This document shows, in pieces, positions 33,375 through 42,871 of a DNA stretch of 64,000 nt. Source of the DNA: Roseibium porphyridii (lineage in GTDB: Bacteria; Pseudomonadota; Alphaproteobacteria; Rhizobiales; Stappiaceae); the NCBI RefSeq assembly GCF_026191725.2, contig NZ_CP120863.1, positions 3,886,001-3,950,000 of the forward strand, in the 5' to 3' direction. The translations under genes were made by a program, and so were the position numbers. How positions within the stretch are numbered: the first letter of the stretch is position 1; every line of letters begins with the position of its first letter. The notes under the pieces are model-generated. The model was not told the origin of the DNA, searched no databases, and saw only the letters and a program-made list of their open reading frames with translations.

Positions 33375-35330
33375 TTATTTTGCTGGAATATAGTCCGCAG
33401 TCTTGCCACGCGTCACCACGCCAAGATCGTCGTGCTCTCGCGCAGCGCGCAGTCGCTCCTCAGCTTCGTCCGCTTCTCTCTGACGTGCCCACATGGAAGC
33501 GTAGAGGCCTCCCCTATCCAAAAGCTCCATGTGGGTGCCACGTTCTGCGATCTCTCCGGCCTCAAGCACAATGATCTGATCTGCATTGACGACCGTTGAC
33601 AGACGGTGCGCAATCACAAGCGTGGTCCTGTTTTTCGAAACCTGATCCAACGCCGACTGGATCTCCCGTTCCGTGTGGGTGTCGAGCGCGGATGTCGCCT
33701 CATCCAGGATCAGAATTGGAGGTGACTTCAAAATTGTCCGGGCAATTGCAACACGTTGTTTTTCGCCGCCGGACAGTTTCAATCCACGCTCGCCAACCTC
33801 TGTGTCAAACCCCTTCGGCAGGTTCTCGATAAAGTCATGGATCTGCGCCATGCGTGCAGCCTCCCTGACGTCTTCTTCACTCGCGCCCGGTCTGCCGTAC
33901 CGTATGTTGTACGCAATCGTGTCGTTGAAAAGCACGGTGTCCTGAGGAACCATGCCTATCGCGTGGCGAACACTTTCCTGAGTCACGTTGCGAACGTCTT
34001 GCCCATCGATCTCTACAGCGCCCCCAGTTACGTCATAGAAACGGAATAGCAACCGGGAAATCGTCGATTTCCCGGCCCCGGATGGACCGACAATGGCAAC
34101 GCTCTTGCCGGCAGGTACTTCGAAATCAATTCCCTTCAGGATCGGCCTGTCCTCGTCATAGTGGAACCTGACATCCTTGAAGACAATTTGGCCCGCAACG
34201 GCTGAAAGCGGTGCGGCTCCAGGTAAGTCTTTGATCTCAGCCGGCACCAGCAGAAGGTCGAACATGGTTTCGATATCCGCCAATCCTTGCCGAATTTCGC
34301 GATAGAGAAATCCTATGAAATTGAGCGGGATGGAAATCTGCATCAAAAGGGCGTTGATGAGAACGAAGTCGCCTATGTTCTGTTCGCCCGCCAGAACAGC
34401 CTGGGCCGAGAGCGCCATACAGACGGCCATCCCGATCCCAAGAATGACTGTTTGTCCGAGGTTGAGCCAGGCAAGCGATGTCCAGGTTTTTGTTGCCGCG
34501 GATTCGTATCTTGCCATGGAAACATCAAAGCGTTCGGTTTCCATCTTCTCATTGCCGAAATACTTCACTGTTTCGAAATTCAACAGGCTGTCGATCGCCT
34601 TGGAATTGGCTTCCGTGTCGCTCTCATTCATTTCGCGTCGAATACCGATGCGCCAGTTGGTGCATTTGATCGTGAACCAGACATAGCCTGCGATCATGAC
34701 TGCCACGACGACCACATAAAAAAAGCCGAACTGATACCAGATCACCGCCGCCATAATGGCGAATTCGAGAATGGTTGGCAGTCCGTTCAAGATCGTGAAA
34801 CGGACTATGGACTCAATGCCCTTCACCCCACGCTCGATGACACGGCTGAGCCCGCCGGTCCTGCGCGCAAGGTGATAACGCAGTGAAAGCTGGTGTAAAT
34901 GGCGAAACGTCAGGATCGCAAGCTCTCGCACAGCATGCTGACCCACCCGCGCAAACAGTGCGTCCCGAAGCTGATTGAAGGCGACCGACAGAATTCTCGC
35001 AGCATTATAGGCAAGGACAAGCATGACCGGCGCGACCAGGAATGCCGGAAGGTCCGCCACCTCACCCGTCAATGCGTCGGTCGCCCAGGCGAAGAAATAA
35101 GGTGAGAGCACCGTAACGAATTTTGCGATGATCAACGCAAAGATCGCCAACAAAACGCGCTTTTTCAGATCCGGCCGATCCGAAGGCCAGATAAAAGGCC
35201 AGAGATTGGCCAGTGTTGTGAGCGTGCTGCCTTCATCGGCATTAACTGCCTTGCGTATCTTGGGTCGGTCTGACTGGCTGCCTGCGTCCGCACCAGACGT
35301 GTGCGGCGAGGTGGCTGATTGATCTGTCAC
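33375..35330 (-). CDS. Atm1-type ABC exporter (heavy metal / glutathione conjugate)
   Basis: A 651-residue half-transporter that works as a homodimer. N-terminal extension of about 40 polar residues, six membrane spans, then the ATPase with Walker A GPSGAGKS at 415-422, signature LSGGEKQR and Walker B ILILDEATSALD. The membrane domain segments RAIERGVKGI-like (RVIERGVKGIESIVRF) and ETVKYFGNE are Atm1/HMT1 hallmarks. Bacterial members (as in Novosphingobium) export glutathione-metal complexes; the mitochondrial ones serve iron-sulfur assembly. The ArsR gene 37 bases upstream on the same strand points to metal- or thiol-responsive expression. Confidence 0.93.
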   Translation of the reverse strand: MTDQSATSPHTSGADAGSQSDRPKIRKAVNADEGSTLTTLANLWPFIWPSDRPDLKKRVLLAIFALIIAKFVTVLSPYFFAWATDALTGEVADLPAFLVAPVMLVLAYNAARILSVAFNQLRDALFARVGQHAVRELAILTFRHLHQLSLRYHLARRTGGLSRVIERGVKGIESIVRFTILNGLPTILEFAIMAAVIWYQFGFFYVVVVAVMIAGYVWFTIKCTNWRIGIRREMNESDTEANSKAIDSLLNFETVKYFGNEKMETERFDVSMARYESAATKTWTSLAWLNLGQTVILGIGMAVCMALSAQAVLAGEQNIGDFVLINALLMQISIPLNFIGFLYREIRQGLADIETMFDLLLVPAEIKDLPGAAPLSAVAGQIVFKDVRFHYDEDRPILKGIDFEVPAGKSVAIVGPSGAGKSTISRLLFRFYDVTGGAVEIDGQDVRNVTQESVRHAIGMVPQDTVLFNDTIAYNIRYGRPGASEEDVREAARMAQIHDFIENLPKGFDTEVGERGLKLSGGEKQRVAIARTILKSPPILILDEATSALDTHTEREIQSALDQVSKNRTTLVIAHRLSTVVNADQIIVLEAGEIAERGTHMELLDRGGLYASMWARQREADEAEERLRAAREHDDLGVVTRGKTADYIPAK

Positions 35331-35367
35331 AAATTCTCTCCGGGCCGCGGCTGCGACCGTTCTTTAT

Positions 35368-35763
35368 TTATTCGCCGGTGGCGGTCGCCGGTTTCTTGAT
35401 GACCTGCCCCTGATCGGGCTGAGCGGCATTGAGGCACGTCCAAAAGTCCTGAGAACACCTTTCGGCCTGTGCAAGCTTGTCCCAATCCAAAATGTAATGA
35501 CAGTTTCTGCCACGGGTGTCACAAGTCAGCAGGCCGGCATCCTTCAGGACCTGCAAGTGCTGGGATACGGTTGATTGCGCCAGAGGCAGATGATCTACGA
35601 TTTCGCCGCAGCAGGCCTCGTTGCGAACAGCAAGCTGCTTGATAATCGCAAGGCGCGCAGGATGCCCCAGCGCGCGAAAAATTCCAGCAAGATCCTCACA
35701 GCTTTGCAAGCACGCACGCGACGCTTCAAGGCAGGTTTTGGTTTTCACATCCGTTTCGCTCAT
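35368..35763 (-). CDS. ArsR family regulator, cysteine-rich
   Basis: A 131-residue ArsR/SmtB winged-helix repressor: ALGHPARLAIIKQL, then LPLAQSTVSQHLQVLKDAGLL as recognition helix and RGRNCHYIL wing. It has nine cysteines (11, 18, 22, 51, 52, 81, 88, 103, 110), several placed like known ArsR metal or thiol sites: the N-terminal extension, the alpha-3 pair EACCGE, and the C-terminal helix. It probably senses a soft metal or thiol stress and controls itself and the Atm1 exporter directly downstream. The ribosome site is weak. Confidence 0.88.
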   Translation of the reverse strand: MSETDVKTKTCLEASRACLQSCEDLAGIFRALGHPARLAIIKQLAVRNEACCGEIVDHLPLAQSTVSQHLQVLKDAGLLTCDTRGRNCHYILDWDKLAQAERCSQDFWTCLNAAQPDQGQVIKKPATATGE

Positions 35764-35840
35764 CGAGCATATCCCGGCTCACATCCGCGTGTTCCATCGT
35801 GAATATGCGATGAATCAATTCAAAAACAAGACGGGAAACG

Positions 35841-35875
35841 AAAAAAGGCGGGAGAGTGCATTCCTCTCCCGCCTT
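35841..35875 (-). terminator. Rho-independent terminator after the LysM gene
   Basis: AAGGCGGGAGAG (35845-35856) and CTCTCCCGCCTT (35864-35875) form a perfect 12-bp stem. Read on the minus strand it is followed by a run of six T (plus-strand A at 35841-35846), 27 bases beyond the LysM gene stop. Confidence 0.88.
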
Positions 35876-35901
35876 CTTTGCGTTGACTAAAGTTGACCCA
35901 C

Positions 35902-37563
35902 TTATCCGTTGCGTCCGTCGTCATCCGATCCATCGGACCAGTTGAGATCTCCCTCAGGTGTCAAGAAAACCTGGCCAGGATAAATAAGGTCGGGATTGCG
36001 GATCTGGTCGGTGTTTGCCTTGTAAATCGTGGTGTAGCGAACACCATCGCCGTAGAGCCTGCGCGAAATCCGCCAAAGGTTGTCCCCCTTGCGGATGATC
36101 ACCACAGGCAGCGACTTCTTCACTTCAGCACCCTGCCCGTCACCCGTGTCGCCGCTGCCCGTGGCAACAACCTTTGTCAGGACGATCTGCTTGTCTTCTT
36201 CCTTTTCGAAGGTCACCGCTGCACGGGCATCCACGGAACTGCCGTCACCGGCAATCAGGTCCGCCCGAACTTCCACGTCACCCTCGGCGATATTTTTGCT
36301 GCCCTGTACCAGCCACTTTCCACTGGAGTTGACCTGCGTTTCGCCCTGGTATTCGTCGCCAACATAAACACGCACTGATGACCCGGGTTCGCCGGTGCCC
36401 GCGACAAAGACCTTGTCTTTTTCGGACTCAACCGCTTCCACAGTTACAGTCGGGGCTGCCTCGGACGACGGCTCGGGGCCCGTTGATGCGGCGACACCTG
36501 TTTCCGCAGGAGCCTTTTCCGCTTTGCTCGCATCTGCACTTTGCGGCTCGGTGGTGCCCTGGCTGTCTCTCTGAGCAGTTGCTGTTTGCGTTTCCCCAGT
36601 TGTCACGTCGGGTGTCGCATCATTGCTGTTTTCAACAACAGCCGATGTTTCTCCATTCGGTGCATTGGAGCTTTGAGCGACAACTTGTGCCTCGCCAGCC
36701 TCTTGAGCGGGAGTTGTGTCCTCTGATGCAGCAGCAGTCTGTTCTTCGGCAGTCTGCGACGGTGTCTCCTGTGCAGCGGGCGAAGCAGCGGCAACCTCGG
36801 CGGCTGGTTTTGCAACTTCAGAAGAGTTGGCGGCAACCTCCTCGCCCGTCGTTTCGGCCGCAGCTTTTGCTGTTTCCGCTGGCGGAGTCTGGGCCGTATC
36901 GGCGGAAGCCCCATCGCCAGCAACTTGCGTGTTTTCACTGGACTGCGGCGCCGCGGCAACCACGGTTTCCGTCGCTGGCTTTTGAAGAACGTCAGAGGGA
37001 CCATCCGGCGTATTCAACACGACCAGCGGCTGTTCCTTTCCGCCTTCAGGAATGGACACAGCCAACCTTTCAGTCGATTGCTCGACGGGCTGACCTTTCT
37101 CGTCATGGACCTCGAGGCCGACGTCATAATCGCCCGGCTTCAAGGGTTCATCGAGAATGATTGTCCATTCTCCGGCTTCGTTTGCAATGCTTGTTCCGAC
37201 AACCTTGCCATTGGCCAGGAGCGCGACAATCGCACCGGCATCGGAACGACCCGCAACAACTGTTTCACCTGTGGGCTCTACGCCGACAACATCAAAGCTG
37301 GGACCCTTTGGCGGTGTTCCACCTTCAACTTCCACGCTCTCTTCGGCTGCCTTGGTCTCAACCGGACCATCTGATGCAGAGGGTTGCTGAAGCGACGAGA
37401 CAGATTGTTCGTCCGATTTCTGCGTGGCAGGTGCAGATACAACCTCTGCAGGTTGCTGAAACGGCAACCGTCCAGTCGTGTTGTAAGTGTACCCTGTCAC
37501 GACCGCAGCAACCCCGACCGGTACACCCACAATCAAAGTCCAGATCAATGTCAGCTTGTTCAT
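35902..37563 (-). CDS. LysM-domain envelope protein with Ig-like repeats
   Basis: A 553-residue protein anchored by an N-terminal span (MNKLTLIWTLIVGVPVGVAA). Two immunoglobulin-like modules (VGVEPTGETVVAGRSDAGA at about 95-170, and a similar AGTGEPGSSVRVYVGD at about 390-455) flank a 200-residue low-complexity region of Ala, Glu, Thr and Gln. The C-terminus is a LysM domain (GDNLWRISRRLYGDGVRYTT, ending IYPGQVFLTPEG), which binds peptidoglycan. This is the layout of alphaproteobacterial LysM proteins thought to tether the envelope. The low-complexity part explains several long open frames on the opposite strand. Confidence 0.88.
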   Translation of the reverse strand: MNKLTLIWTLIVGVPVGVAAVVTGYTYNTTGRLPFQQPAEVVSAPATQKSDEQSVSSLQQPSASDGPVETKAAEESVEVEGGTPPKGPSFDVVGVEPTGETVVAGRSDAGAIVALLANGKVVGTSIANEAGEWTIILDEPLKPGDYDVGLEVHDEKGQPVEQSTERLAVSIPEGGKEQPLVVLNTPDGPSDVLQKPATETVVAAAPQSSENTQVAGDGASADTAQTPPAETAKAAAETTGEEVAANSSEVAKPAAEVAAASPAAQETPSQTAEEQTAAASEDTTPAQEAGEAQVVAQSSNAPNGETSAVVENSNDATPDVTTGETQTATAQRDSQGTTEPQSADASKAEKAPAETGVAASTGPEPSSEAAPTVTVEAVESEKDKVFVAGTGEPGSSVRVYVGDEYQGETQVNSSGKWLVQGSKNIAEGDVEVRADLIAGDGSSVDARAAVTFEKEEDKQIVLTKVVATGSGDTGDGQGAEVKKSLPVVIIRKGDNLWRISRRLYGDGVRYTTIYKANTDQIRNPDLIYPGQVFLTPEGDLNWSDGSDDDGRNG

Positions 37564-37779
37564 TTTTTTTCCTGTCGGAAACGCGAATTCTTGTTCGCGG
37601 CATTTCCGTGTCTGTTCCCTGCCACAGGCCCCGCAGCTTCAACCACAGTCAGAAAAGTCCTGTCAGGGTTCATGCATAGCTGTTCTTTCCAAGCGCGGCA
37701 AGAAATCCCGCTTCAGAACCAAGGCCTTTCAAACAGAATGCTTGACCACATGGCAATCTGAATGCCACATCTTTGCGTC

Positions 37780-38397
37780 ATGAATACGGTTTCTCAAAAT
37801 CAGCTTAAAAGCGTCTGCGTTTATTGTGGTTCCAGCTTTGGTTCGGACCCGACTCACGAAGCAGCAGCAACCCGTCTTGGTCAACTTATTGCCGACGCGG
37901 GGCTGCGTCTTGTCTACGGCGGCGGTTCGGTTGGCCTTATGGGCACGGTTGCAAAATCTGCGCTGGAGTCCGGCGGCGACGTTACCGGGATCATTCCGAA
38001 GTTCCTGGAAAAACGTGAAGTGATGCTGGACACGCTGGAAGACCTTGTCATCACCAACGACATGCACGAACGCAAGCATCTGATGTTCGAAAAATCGGAT
38101 GCGTTCATCGCGCTTCCCGGCGGCATCGGCACCTTGGAGGAGGCCGTGGAGATGATGACCTGGGCCCAGCTTGGTCAGCACCGCAAACCTGTCGTCCTTG
38201 CAAACATCAACGGGTTCTGGTCGCCGCTTCTGGAACTGCTGGACCATATGCGTGCTCAAGGCTACATCCGCCCAGATACCGAAGTCCCTTATCTGGTTGC
38301 CAAGAAGATAGAAGACATCTTGCCGTTGCTGCGCCAACAAGTCTCCGGCACTACGCATCAGGTTTCAGATCACCTGGCGGATGTCAGAGAGCTGTGA
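37780..38397 (+). CDS. LOG family protein (nucleotide 5'-monophosphate phosphoribohydrolase)
   Basis: A 205-residue Rossmann-like LOG protein with VCVYCGSSFG at the start, YGGGSVGLMG, and the catalytic PGGIGTLEE motif. LOG enzymes release a base from nucleoside 5'-monophosphates, in plants activating cytokinins; in bacteria the physiological substrate is usually a nucleotide such as AMP. The start is uncertain: ATG at 37780 gives the common short N-terminus, while ATG at 37762 adds six residues; neither has a clear ribosome site. It diverges from the LysM gene. Confidence 0.88.
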   Translation: MNTVSQNQLKSVCVYCGSSFGSDPTHEAAATRLGQLIADAGLRLVYGGGSVGLMGTVAKSALESGGDVTGIIPKFLEKREVMLDTLEDLVITNDMHERKHLMFEKSDAFIALPGGIGTLEEAVEMMTWAQLGQHRKPVVLANINGFWSPLLELLDHMRAQGYIRPDTEVPYLVAKKIEDILPLLRQQVSGTTHQVSDHLADVREL

Positions 38398-38520
38398 ACA
38401 GAGCACTCAGGTAGAACGTTCATTCTCTCTAGGTCACCGAAAAAACAACAACAGTATAAATTGCAGTTGGTGCCATTGAATAGTACCGTCTCGTAAGATT
38501 CGGTAGCAGTAGGTCCCTCC

Positions 38521-39774
38521 ATGCAAACGACCCTTTTGGTTGAAGACGCGTCGTTTTTTGAAAAAGCGATCGTTAAAAAACTGCATGAGGTCGGCAGAAA
38601 CCAGATCATGGTGGCCCGAAACTATGCGGAAGCCGAGAGCTGCCTTAATCTGCCCATCGGCGAGCCGGATCTTGCCCTGGTCGATCTGACCTTGCCCGAC
38701 GCACCCGATGGCGAGATCGTCGACCTTTGTGAAAAATGGAAAATTCCGACAATCGTCTTTACCAGCCGTTTCGACGCCAAAACCCGAAGCAAAATGCTGG
38801 AAAAGGGTGTGATCGACTATGTCTTGAAGGATTCACCGGGCAGTCTGAACTACGTTGCCGACCTGATCCGCAAACTCGCGAAGAATCCGAGCATCGGCAT
38901 TCTGGTTCTTGATGATGCTGCAGTCGAACGCGACGCGATTTCCAAGATAATCTCCAAACACCTTTACAAGGTCTATCAGGCCGGTTCCACGGATGAAGCT
39001 CTGGAATGTCTCGCGGCCAATCCGGATATCAAACTGGTGCTGGCCGACTATTTCATGCCGGACAAAGATGGATTTGCCTTTTTGAAAGCCTGCAGGCGAT
39101 TGCACGACGCTGAAAAGGTTGGCGTCATCGGCATGTCCTCCTTTGCAAACCCGGACAATCGGGTTCGGTTTTTGAAGTATGGTGCCGCGGACTTTGTCGA
39201 CAAAAACTGTTCGCCGGAGGAACTGCTTCTCAGAGTATCGCAGAACCTGGACTACATTTATCGCATTGAAGAACTGAACAACATGGCAATGCGTGATGCT
39301 CTGACAGGACTATACAATCGGCGCTATCTTCTCGACGAGACGGCAAAGGTCATGAAGGGCTGGGCTGTAACCGAAGGCCGCAACCACTGGCTGGCTTTGC
39401 TGGATCTGGATTCCTTCAAGGACATAAATGATACGCTCGGCCACGATTTCGGGGACGCGGTCCTCAAGAGCTTTGCAAGGCACCTGGCCGGACTGACCAA
39501 AGAAAACGACATTGTTGCCAGACTGGGAGGAGATGAATTCTGCATAGTCTATTGCAACAGGTCGGAGGACGAGGTCGCTCAAAGTCTGCAGGGATTGCTT
39601 GAAACCCTTCAAGCCTCACCCGTCAAATTCGATGGTCAGGAACACAACATTCAAACAAGCATCGGGGCGTCCGTGCTTGAAGAGGACAAGTTCGATACGG
39701 CCCTCAAAACCGCTGATTTAAGACTTTACACGGCCAAAAGAACCGGACGCGGCCAGCTGGTAGCCGCAGACTAA
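38521..39774 (+). CDS. PleD-like response regulator diguanylate cyclase (REC-REC-GGDEF)
   Basis: A 417-residue output regulator that makes cyclic-di-GMP. Receiver 1 has phospho-acceptor D55 (LVDLTLPD), receiver 2 D176 (LADYFMPDKDG). The GGDEF domain has the intact active site RLGGDEF with GGDEF at 336-340. The inhibitory I-site RxxD five residues upstream reads KEND, so product inhibition is probably lost or weakened. Unlike Caulobacter PleD, no divK homologue is adjacent. The cognate kinase is unknown. The small PilZ protein near dnaB is a possible effector of the same signal. Confidence 0.9.
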   Translation: MQTTLLVEDASFFEKAIVKKLHEVGRNQIMVARNYAEAESCLNLPIGEPDLALVDLTLPDAPDGEIVDLCEKWKIPTIVFTSRFDAKTRSKMLEKGVIDYVLKDSPGSLNYVADLIRKLAKNPSIGILVLDDAAVERDAISKIISKHLYKVYQAGSTDEALECLAANPDIKLVLADYFMPDKDGFAFLKACRRLHDAEKVGVIGMSSFANPDNRVRFLKYGAADFVDKNCSPEELLLRVSQNLDYIYRIEELNNMAMRDALTGLYNRRYLLDETAKVMKGWAVTEGRNHWLALLDLDSFKDINDTLGHDFGDAVLKSFARHLAGLTKENDIVARLGGDEFCIVYCNRSEDEVAQSLQGLLETLQASPVKFDGQEHNIQTSIGASVLEEDKFDTALKTADLRLYTAKRTGRGQLVAAD

Positions 39775-39797
39775 GCGAAAACCAGTCTGGCCTTCTC

Positions 39798-40709
39798 TCA
39801 ATGCGCCTTTCTGTAGCGATGCCAACTGTCAAACGTGAAGACCACGAGCGCCAGCCAAATAAGTGCAAAAGCCATCAGCTTTGTTGGGTCGAGGGGTTCG
39901 CCCCAGACATAGACCGCCATCAGAAAGTGCATGGAAGGTGCCATATATTGCATCAAGCCAAGCATGAAGAGCGGCAAACGCCGCGCCGCAGAAGAAAAGA
40001 AGATCAGCGGCAAAGCGGTGACGATACCAGTCCCGGCGAGTGCCAGGAGAACCGGCAAATCATTCAGCACCAAGGCATCTTCACCCCAACTGATGCACAA
40101 AATTACATAGAGGCTTGCCAGCGGCATCAGCAAAAGTGTTTCGACGAACATTCCCGGCGTCGCCTTAACGGGCGTCACTTTGCGGACATAGCCATAGCCG
40201 GCAAAGGAAAAAGCCAGTACCAGGGACACCCAGGGCAATCCGCCGGCAAGCACTGCCTGCATCAACACAGCAAGGGCAGCAATCCCGACCGCAATGCCCT
40301 GCCCTATCGACAGGCGCTCATGCAGCACCACCAGGCCGACGACAATGCTCACAAGGGGATTGATGAAATACCCAAGTGAAACGTCGAGCACCTGTTCGTT
40401 GGCAATCGCCCACACGAACACGAGCCAGTTGACAGCAATAAAGCTTGCCGAGGCGCACAGGCCCTTTAGCACATTGGGTTGTCTGAAGACCTCGCGCACT
40501 TCAGGCCAACGGCCCCGCAGGTACAAATACAGCCCAACGAACAGAACCGACCAGAGGATGCGGTGGGAGACAACTATGTCGGCTGGAACCGTGTCGGTCA
40601 GCTTGTAGTAAGCGGGAAAAAACCCCCACATGCCATAAGCTGCGAAACCGAACATCAGTCCCCTGCGGAACTCCGCATGCGCTTCGGCGTCAGACACCGT
40701 CTGCGACAT
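39798..40709 (-). CDS. rarD: EamA family transporter RarD
   Basis: A 303-residue membrane protein with ten hydrophobic segments in two EamA repeats. The pattern GLMFGFAAYGMWGFFPAYYK and HRILWSVLFVGLYL matches RarD, a drug/metabolite family member named for chloramphenicol sensitivity; its natural substrate is not established. It follows cimA by 36 bases on the same strand and ends 23 bases from the convergent cyclase gene. Confidence 0.88.
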   Translation of the reverse strand: MSQTVSDAEAHAEFRRGLMFGFAAYGMWGFFPAYYKLTDTVPADIVVSHRILWSVLFVGLYLYLRGRWPEVREVFRQPNVLKGLCASASFIAVNWLVFVWAIANEQVLDVSLGYFINPLVSIVVGLVVLHERLSIGQGIAVGIAALAVLMQAVLAGGLPWVSLVLAFSFAGYGYVRKVTPVKATPGMFVETLLLMPLASLYVILCISWGEDALVLNDLPVLLALAGTGIVTALPLIFFSSAARRLPLFMLGLMQYMAPSMHFLMAVYVWGEPLDPTKLMAFALIWLALVVFTFDSWHRYRKAH

Positions 40710-40745
40710 CAGATTGCCTTTCTGGCGCTTTCCCGCGGACGGTGC

Positions 40746-42344
40746 TTAGTCAGACCCGTTTGCCTTCAAAAGCGCGAATGTGATGGAGTCGACCAGAGCC
40801 TGGAAAGAAGCGTCGACAATGTTTGAAGAAACACCGATCGTGAACCAGCGGCGGTGGGATTTGGTATCATGGCTTTCAATGAGAACGCGCGTTACAGCGC
40901 CCGTTCCACCATTGAGGATCCTCACCTTGTAATCAATCAGCTCCAGACCTGCAATGTCCGACTGATACTTGCCGAGATCTTTGCGCAGAGCCATGTCGAG
41001 TGCATTGACCGGACCGTTTCCTTCCGCCACCGACATGCGGGTTTCACCTTCAACATCCACTTTGACGACCGCTTCCGACACCGTGACCAGATCGCCGATG
41101 GCGTTGAAGCGGCGTTCGACCATCACCCGGAAGGAATTCACGTCAAAAAAGCGCGGGACTTCTCCAAGTTCGCGCCGGGCCAGAAGTTCGAAGGAAGCAT
41201 CCGCTGCCTCATAAGCGTAGCCTTCCGCTTCCCGTTCCTTGACCAGTGCAAGCAGCCGATCAAGCTTTGGGTCGGCCTTGTCGACTTCAATGCCGACCCG
41301 ACTAAGTTCTCCAAGCAAATTGCTTTTGCCAGCCTGGTCAGACACCAGAACGCGACGCTGGTTACCAACATTTTCAGGCGCAACATGTTCATAGGTCTGC
41401 GGATCTTTCAAAATAGCAGACGCGTGGATACCGGCCTTCGTGGCAAATGCCGTTTCACCGACATAAGGAGCCTGACGATCCGGGGACCGGTTCAGGATCT
41501 CGTCAAAGGCATGAGAGATCGCCGTAATGTCCTTCAACTGATCATCGTTGACACCTAGTTCAAAACGCTCATTGAAAGCGGGCTTGAGCTTCAAAGTCGG
41601 GATCAGAGTGATCAGATTTGCGTTGCCGCAGCGTTCTCCAAGCCCATTGAGCGTACCCTGAACCTGACGGACGCCCGCATCAACGGCCGCCAGCGAATTG
41701 GCAACGGCGTGGCCCGTGTCATCATGGGTGTGGATGCCGAGGTGTGAACCCGGCACGACTTCCTGAACACGTGTCACGATATCGTAGATCTCGTCCGGCA
41801 GCGTGCCGCCATTGGTGTCGCAGAGCACTATCCAACGGGCACCGGCTTGATAAGCGGTCCGGGCGCAGTCGACAGCATAGTCCGGGTTGGCCTTGTATCC
41901 ATCGAAAAAGTGCTCGCAGTCGATCATGGCCTCTTTTCCGGCGGCCACTGCAGCGGTCACTGTTTCATGGATCGAATCCAGGTTTTCCTCATTGGTGCAC
42001 CCAAGTGCAATCTTGACGTGATAGTCCCAGGCCTTGGCGACAAAGCAGCATGCGTCTGACTTTGACGACAGGATCTGCTGCAGACCCGGGTCATTGGCAG
42101 CGGAACGACCTGCCCGCTTGGTCATACCAAACGCTGTAAAAATCGCCTTTTCCGTGCGCTTTTCGCTGAAGAATTCTGTGTCGGTCGGATTGGCCCCCGG
42201 ATAACCGCCTTCCAGATAGTCGACACCGAGGCGTTCAAGAAGTCCGGCAATTACAATCTTTTCGTTGACCGAAAAATCAATCCCGCTCGTCTGCGCGCCG
42301 TCACGCAATGTTGTGTCGAATAGATAAAGGCGATCCTTGGTCAT
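40746..42344 (-). CDS. cimA: Citramalate synthase
   Basis: A 532-residue LeuA-like enzyme that condenses pyruvate and acetyl-CoA to (R)-citramalate, the entry to threonine-independent isoleucine synthesis. The TIM-barrel start LYLFDTTLRDGAQTSG with the metal-binding aspartate, the HTHDDTGHAV motif and the C-terminal regulatory domain (from about 390) are all present. The second ATG (42344) is preferred since AGGA stands seven bases before it; the ATG at 42350 would touch the ribosome site. rarD follows. Confidence 0.92.
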   Translation of the reverse strand: MTKDRLYLFDTTLRDGAQTSGIDFSVNEKIVIAGLLERLGVDYLEGGYPGANPTDTEFFSEKRTEKAIFTAFGMTKRAGRSAANDPGLQQILSSKSDACCFVAKAWDYHVKIALGCTNEENLDSIHETVTAAVAAGKEAMIDCEHFFDGYKANPDYAVDCARTAYQAGARWIVLCDTNGGTLPDEIYDIVTRVQEVVPGSHLGIHTHDDTGHAVANSLAAVDAGVRQVQGTLNGLGERCGNANLITLIPTLKLKPAFNERFELGVNDDQLKDITAISHAFDEILNRSPDRQAPYVGETAFATKAGIHASAILKDPQTYEHVAPENVGNQRRVLVSDQAGKSNLLGELSRVGIEVDKADPKLDRLLALVKEREAEGYAYEAADASFELLARRELGEVPRFFDVNSFRVMVERRFNAIGDLVTVSEAVVKVDVEGETRMSVAEGNGPVNALDMALRKDLGKYQSDIAGLELIDYKVRILNGGTGAVTRVLIESHDTKSHRRWFTIGVSSNIVDASFQALVDSITFALLKANGSD

Positions 42345-42376
42345 ATGCATTTCCTACCCAGCGCGTTCGCTGCTTA

Positions 42377-42871
42377 TTATGTGTTTTCCGTTTGTCCGGA
42401 CTTAACCGGCGGCCAGGTCTCAGTGTCGTGATCAGGGTGTTGGTTCGAAACAATCGAGGCCAGAAAGGCAAGTGCCTCAAAATCATCTTCAGTCGAGCGC
42501 GCCGGAATGTCCGCCATATGGTCCGTGAACGGCAATTTGCCCTCGATCCCGTATTGAATGACGGGCGCTATTGCGCTCGGGTCATCAAATGCACCAATCG
42601 CCAACGCGATGCCATCGGGGGCTTCATAAGTCAGAGGCGTACCACATTCACTACAAAACCCACGTTTCACCGCGTTTGAGCTCTGGAACCGTTTCGGTTC
42701 CTGCCGCGTCCAGCTGAGGTCCTTTTCATCCAGCACGCTGACGAGTGGACCATAGAGACCACCGAAAGCCTTTTGACACATGCGGCAATGACAAATCGAC
42801 GCCTTGCCCAGCTTGCTGGTAACGCGAAATCGAACCGCACCGCATTGGCAACCACCGCTGTACCCGGTCAT
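42377..42871 (-). CDS. GFA family (glutathione-dependent formaldehyde-activating enzyme-like) protein, copy B
   Basis: A 164-residue Mss4/CENP-V-like protein with seven zinc-binding cysteines (C8, C10, C27, C29, C32, C73, C76) in the motifs [18 protein letters not shown] and FCSECGTPL. The founding member speeds formation of S-hydroxymethylglutathione, but most members have no proven activity. Its ATG overlaps the stop of copy A (ATGA), and both end with the shared C-terminal motif QHPDHDT-x2-WP, so they arose by tandem duplication and diverged. Confidence 0.88.
   Translation of the reverse strand: MTGYSGGCQCGAVRFRVTSKLGKASICHCRMCQKAFGGLYGPLVSVLDEKDLSWTRQEPKRFQSSNAVKRGFCSECGTPLTYEAPDGIALAIGAFDDPSAIAPVIQYGIEGKLPFTDHMADIPARSTEDDFEALAFLASIVSNQHPDHDTETWPPVKSGQTENT

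Noticed and set aside
36378..37160. 260-codon Arg/Pro/Gln-rich frame on the plus strand.
   Set aside because: It is the complement of the Ala/Glu/Thr low-complexity region of the LysM protein, which easily leaves other frames open.
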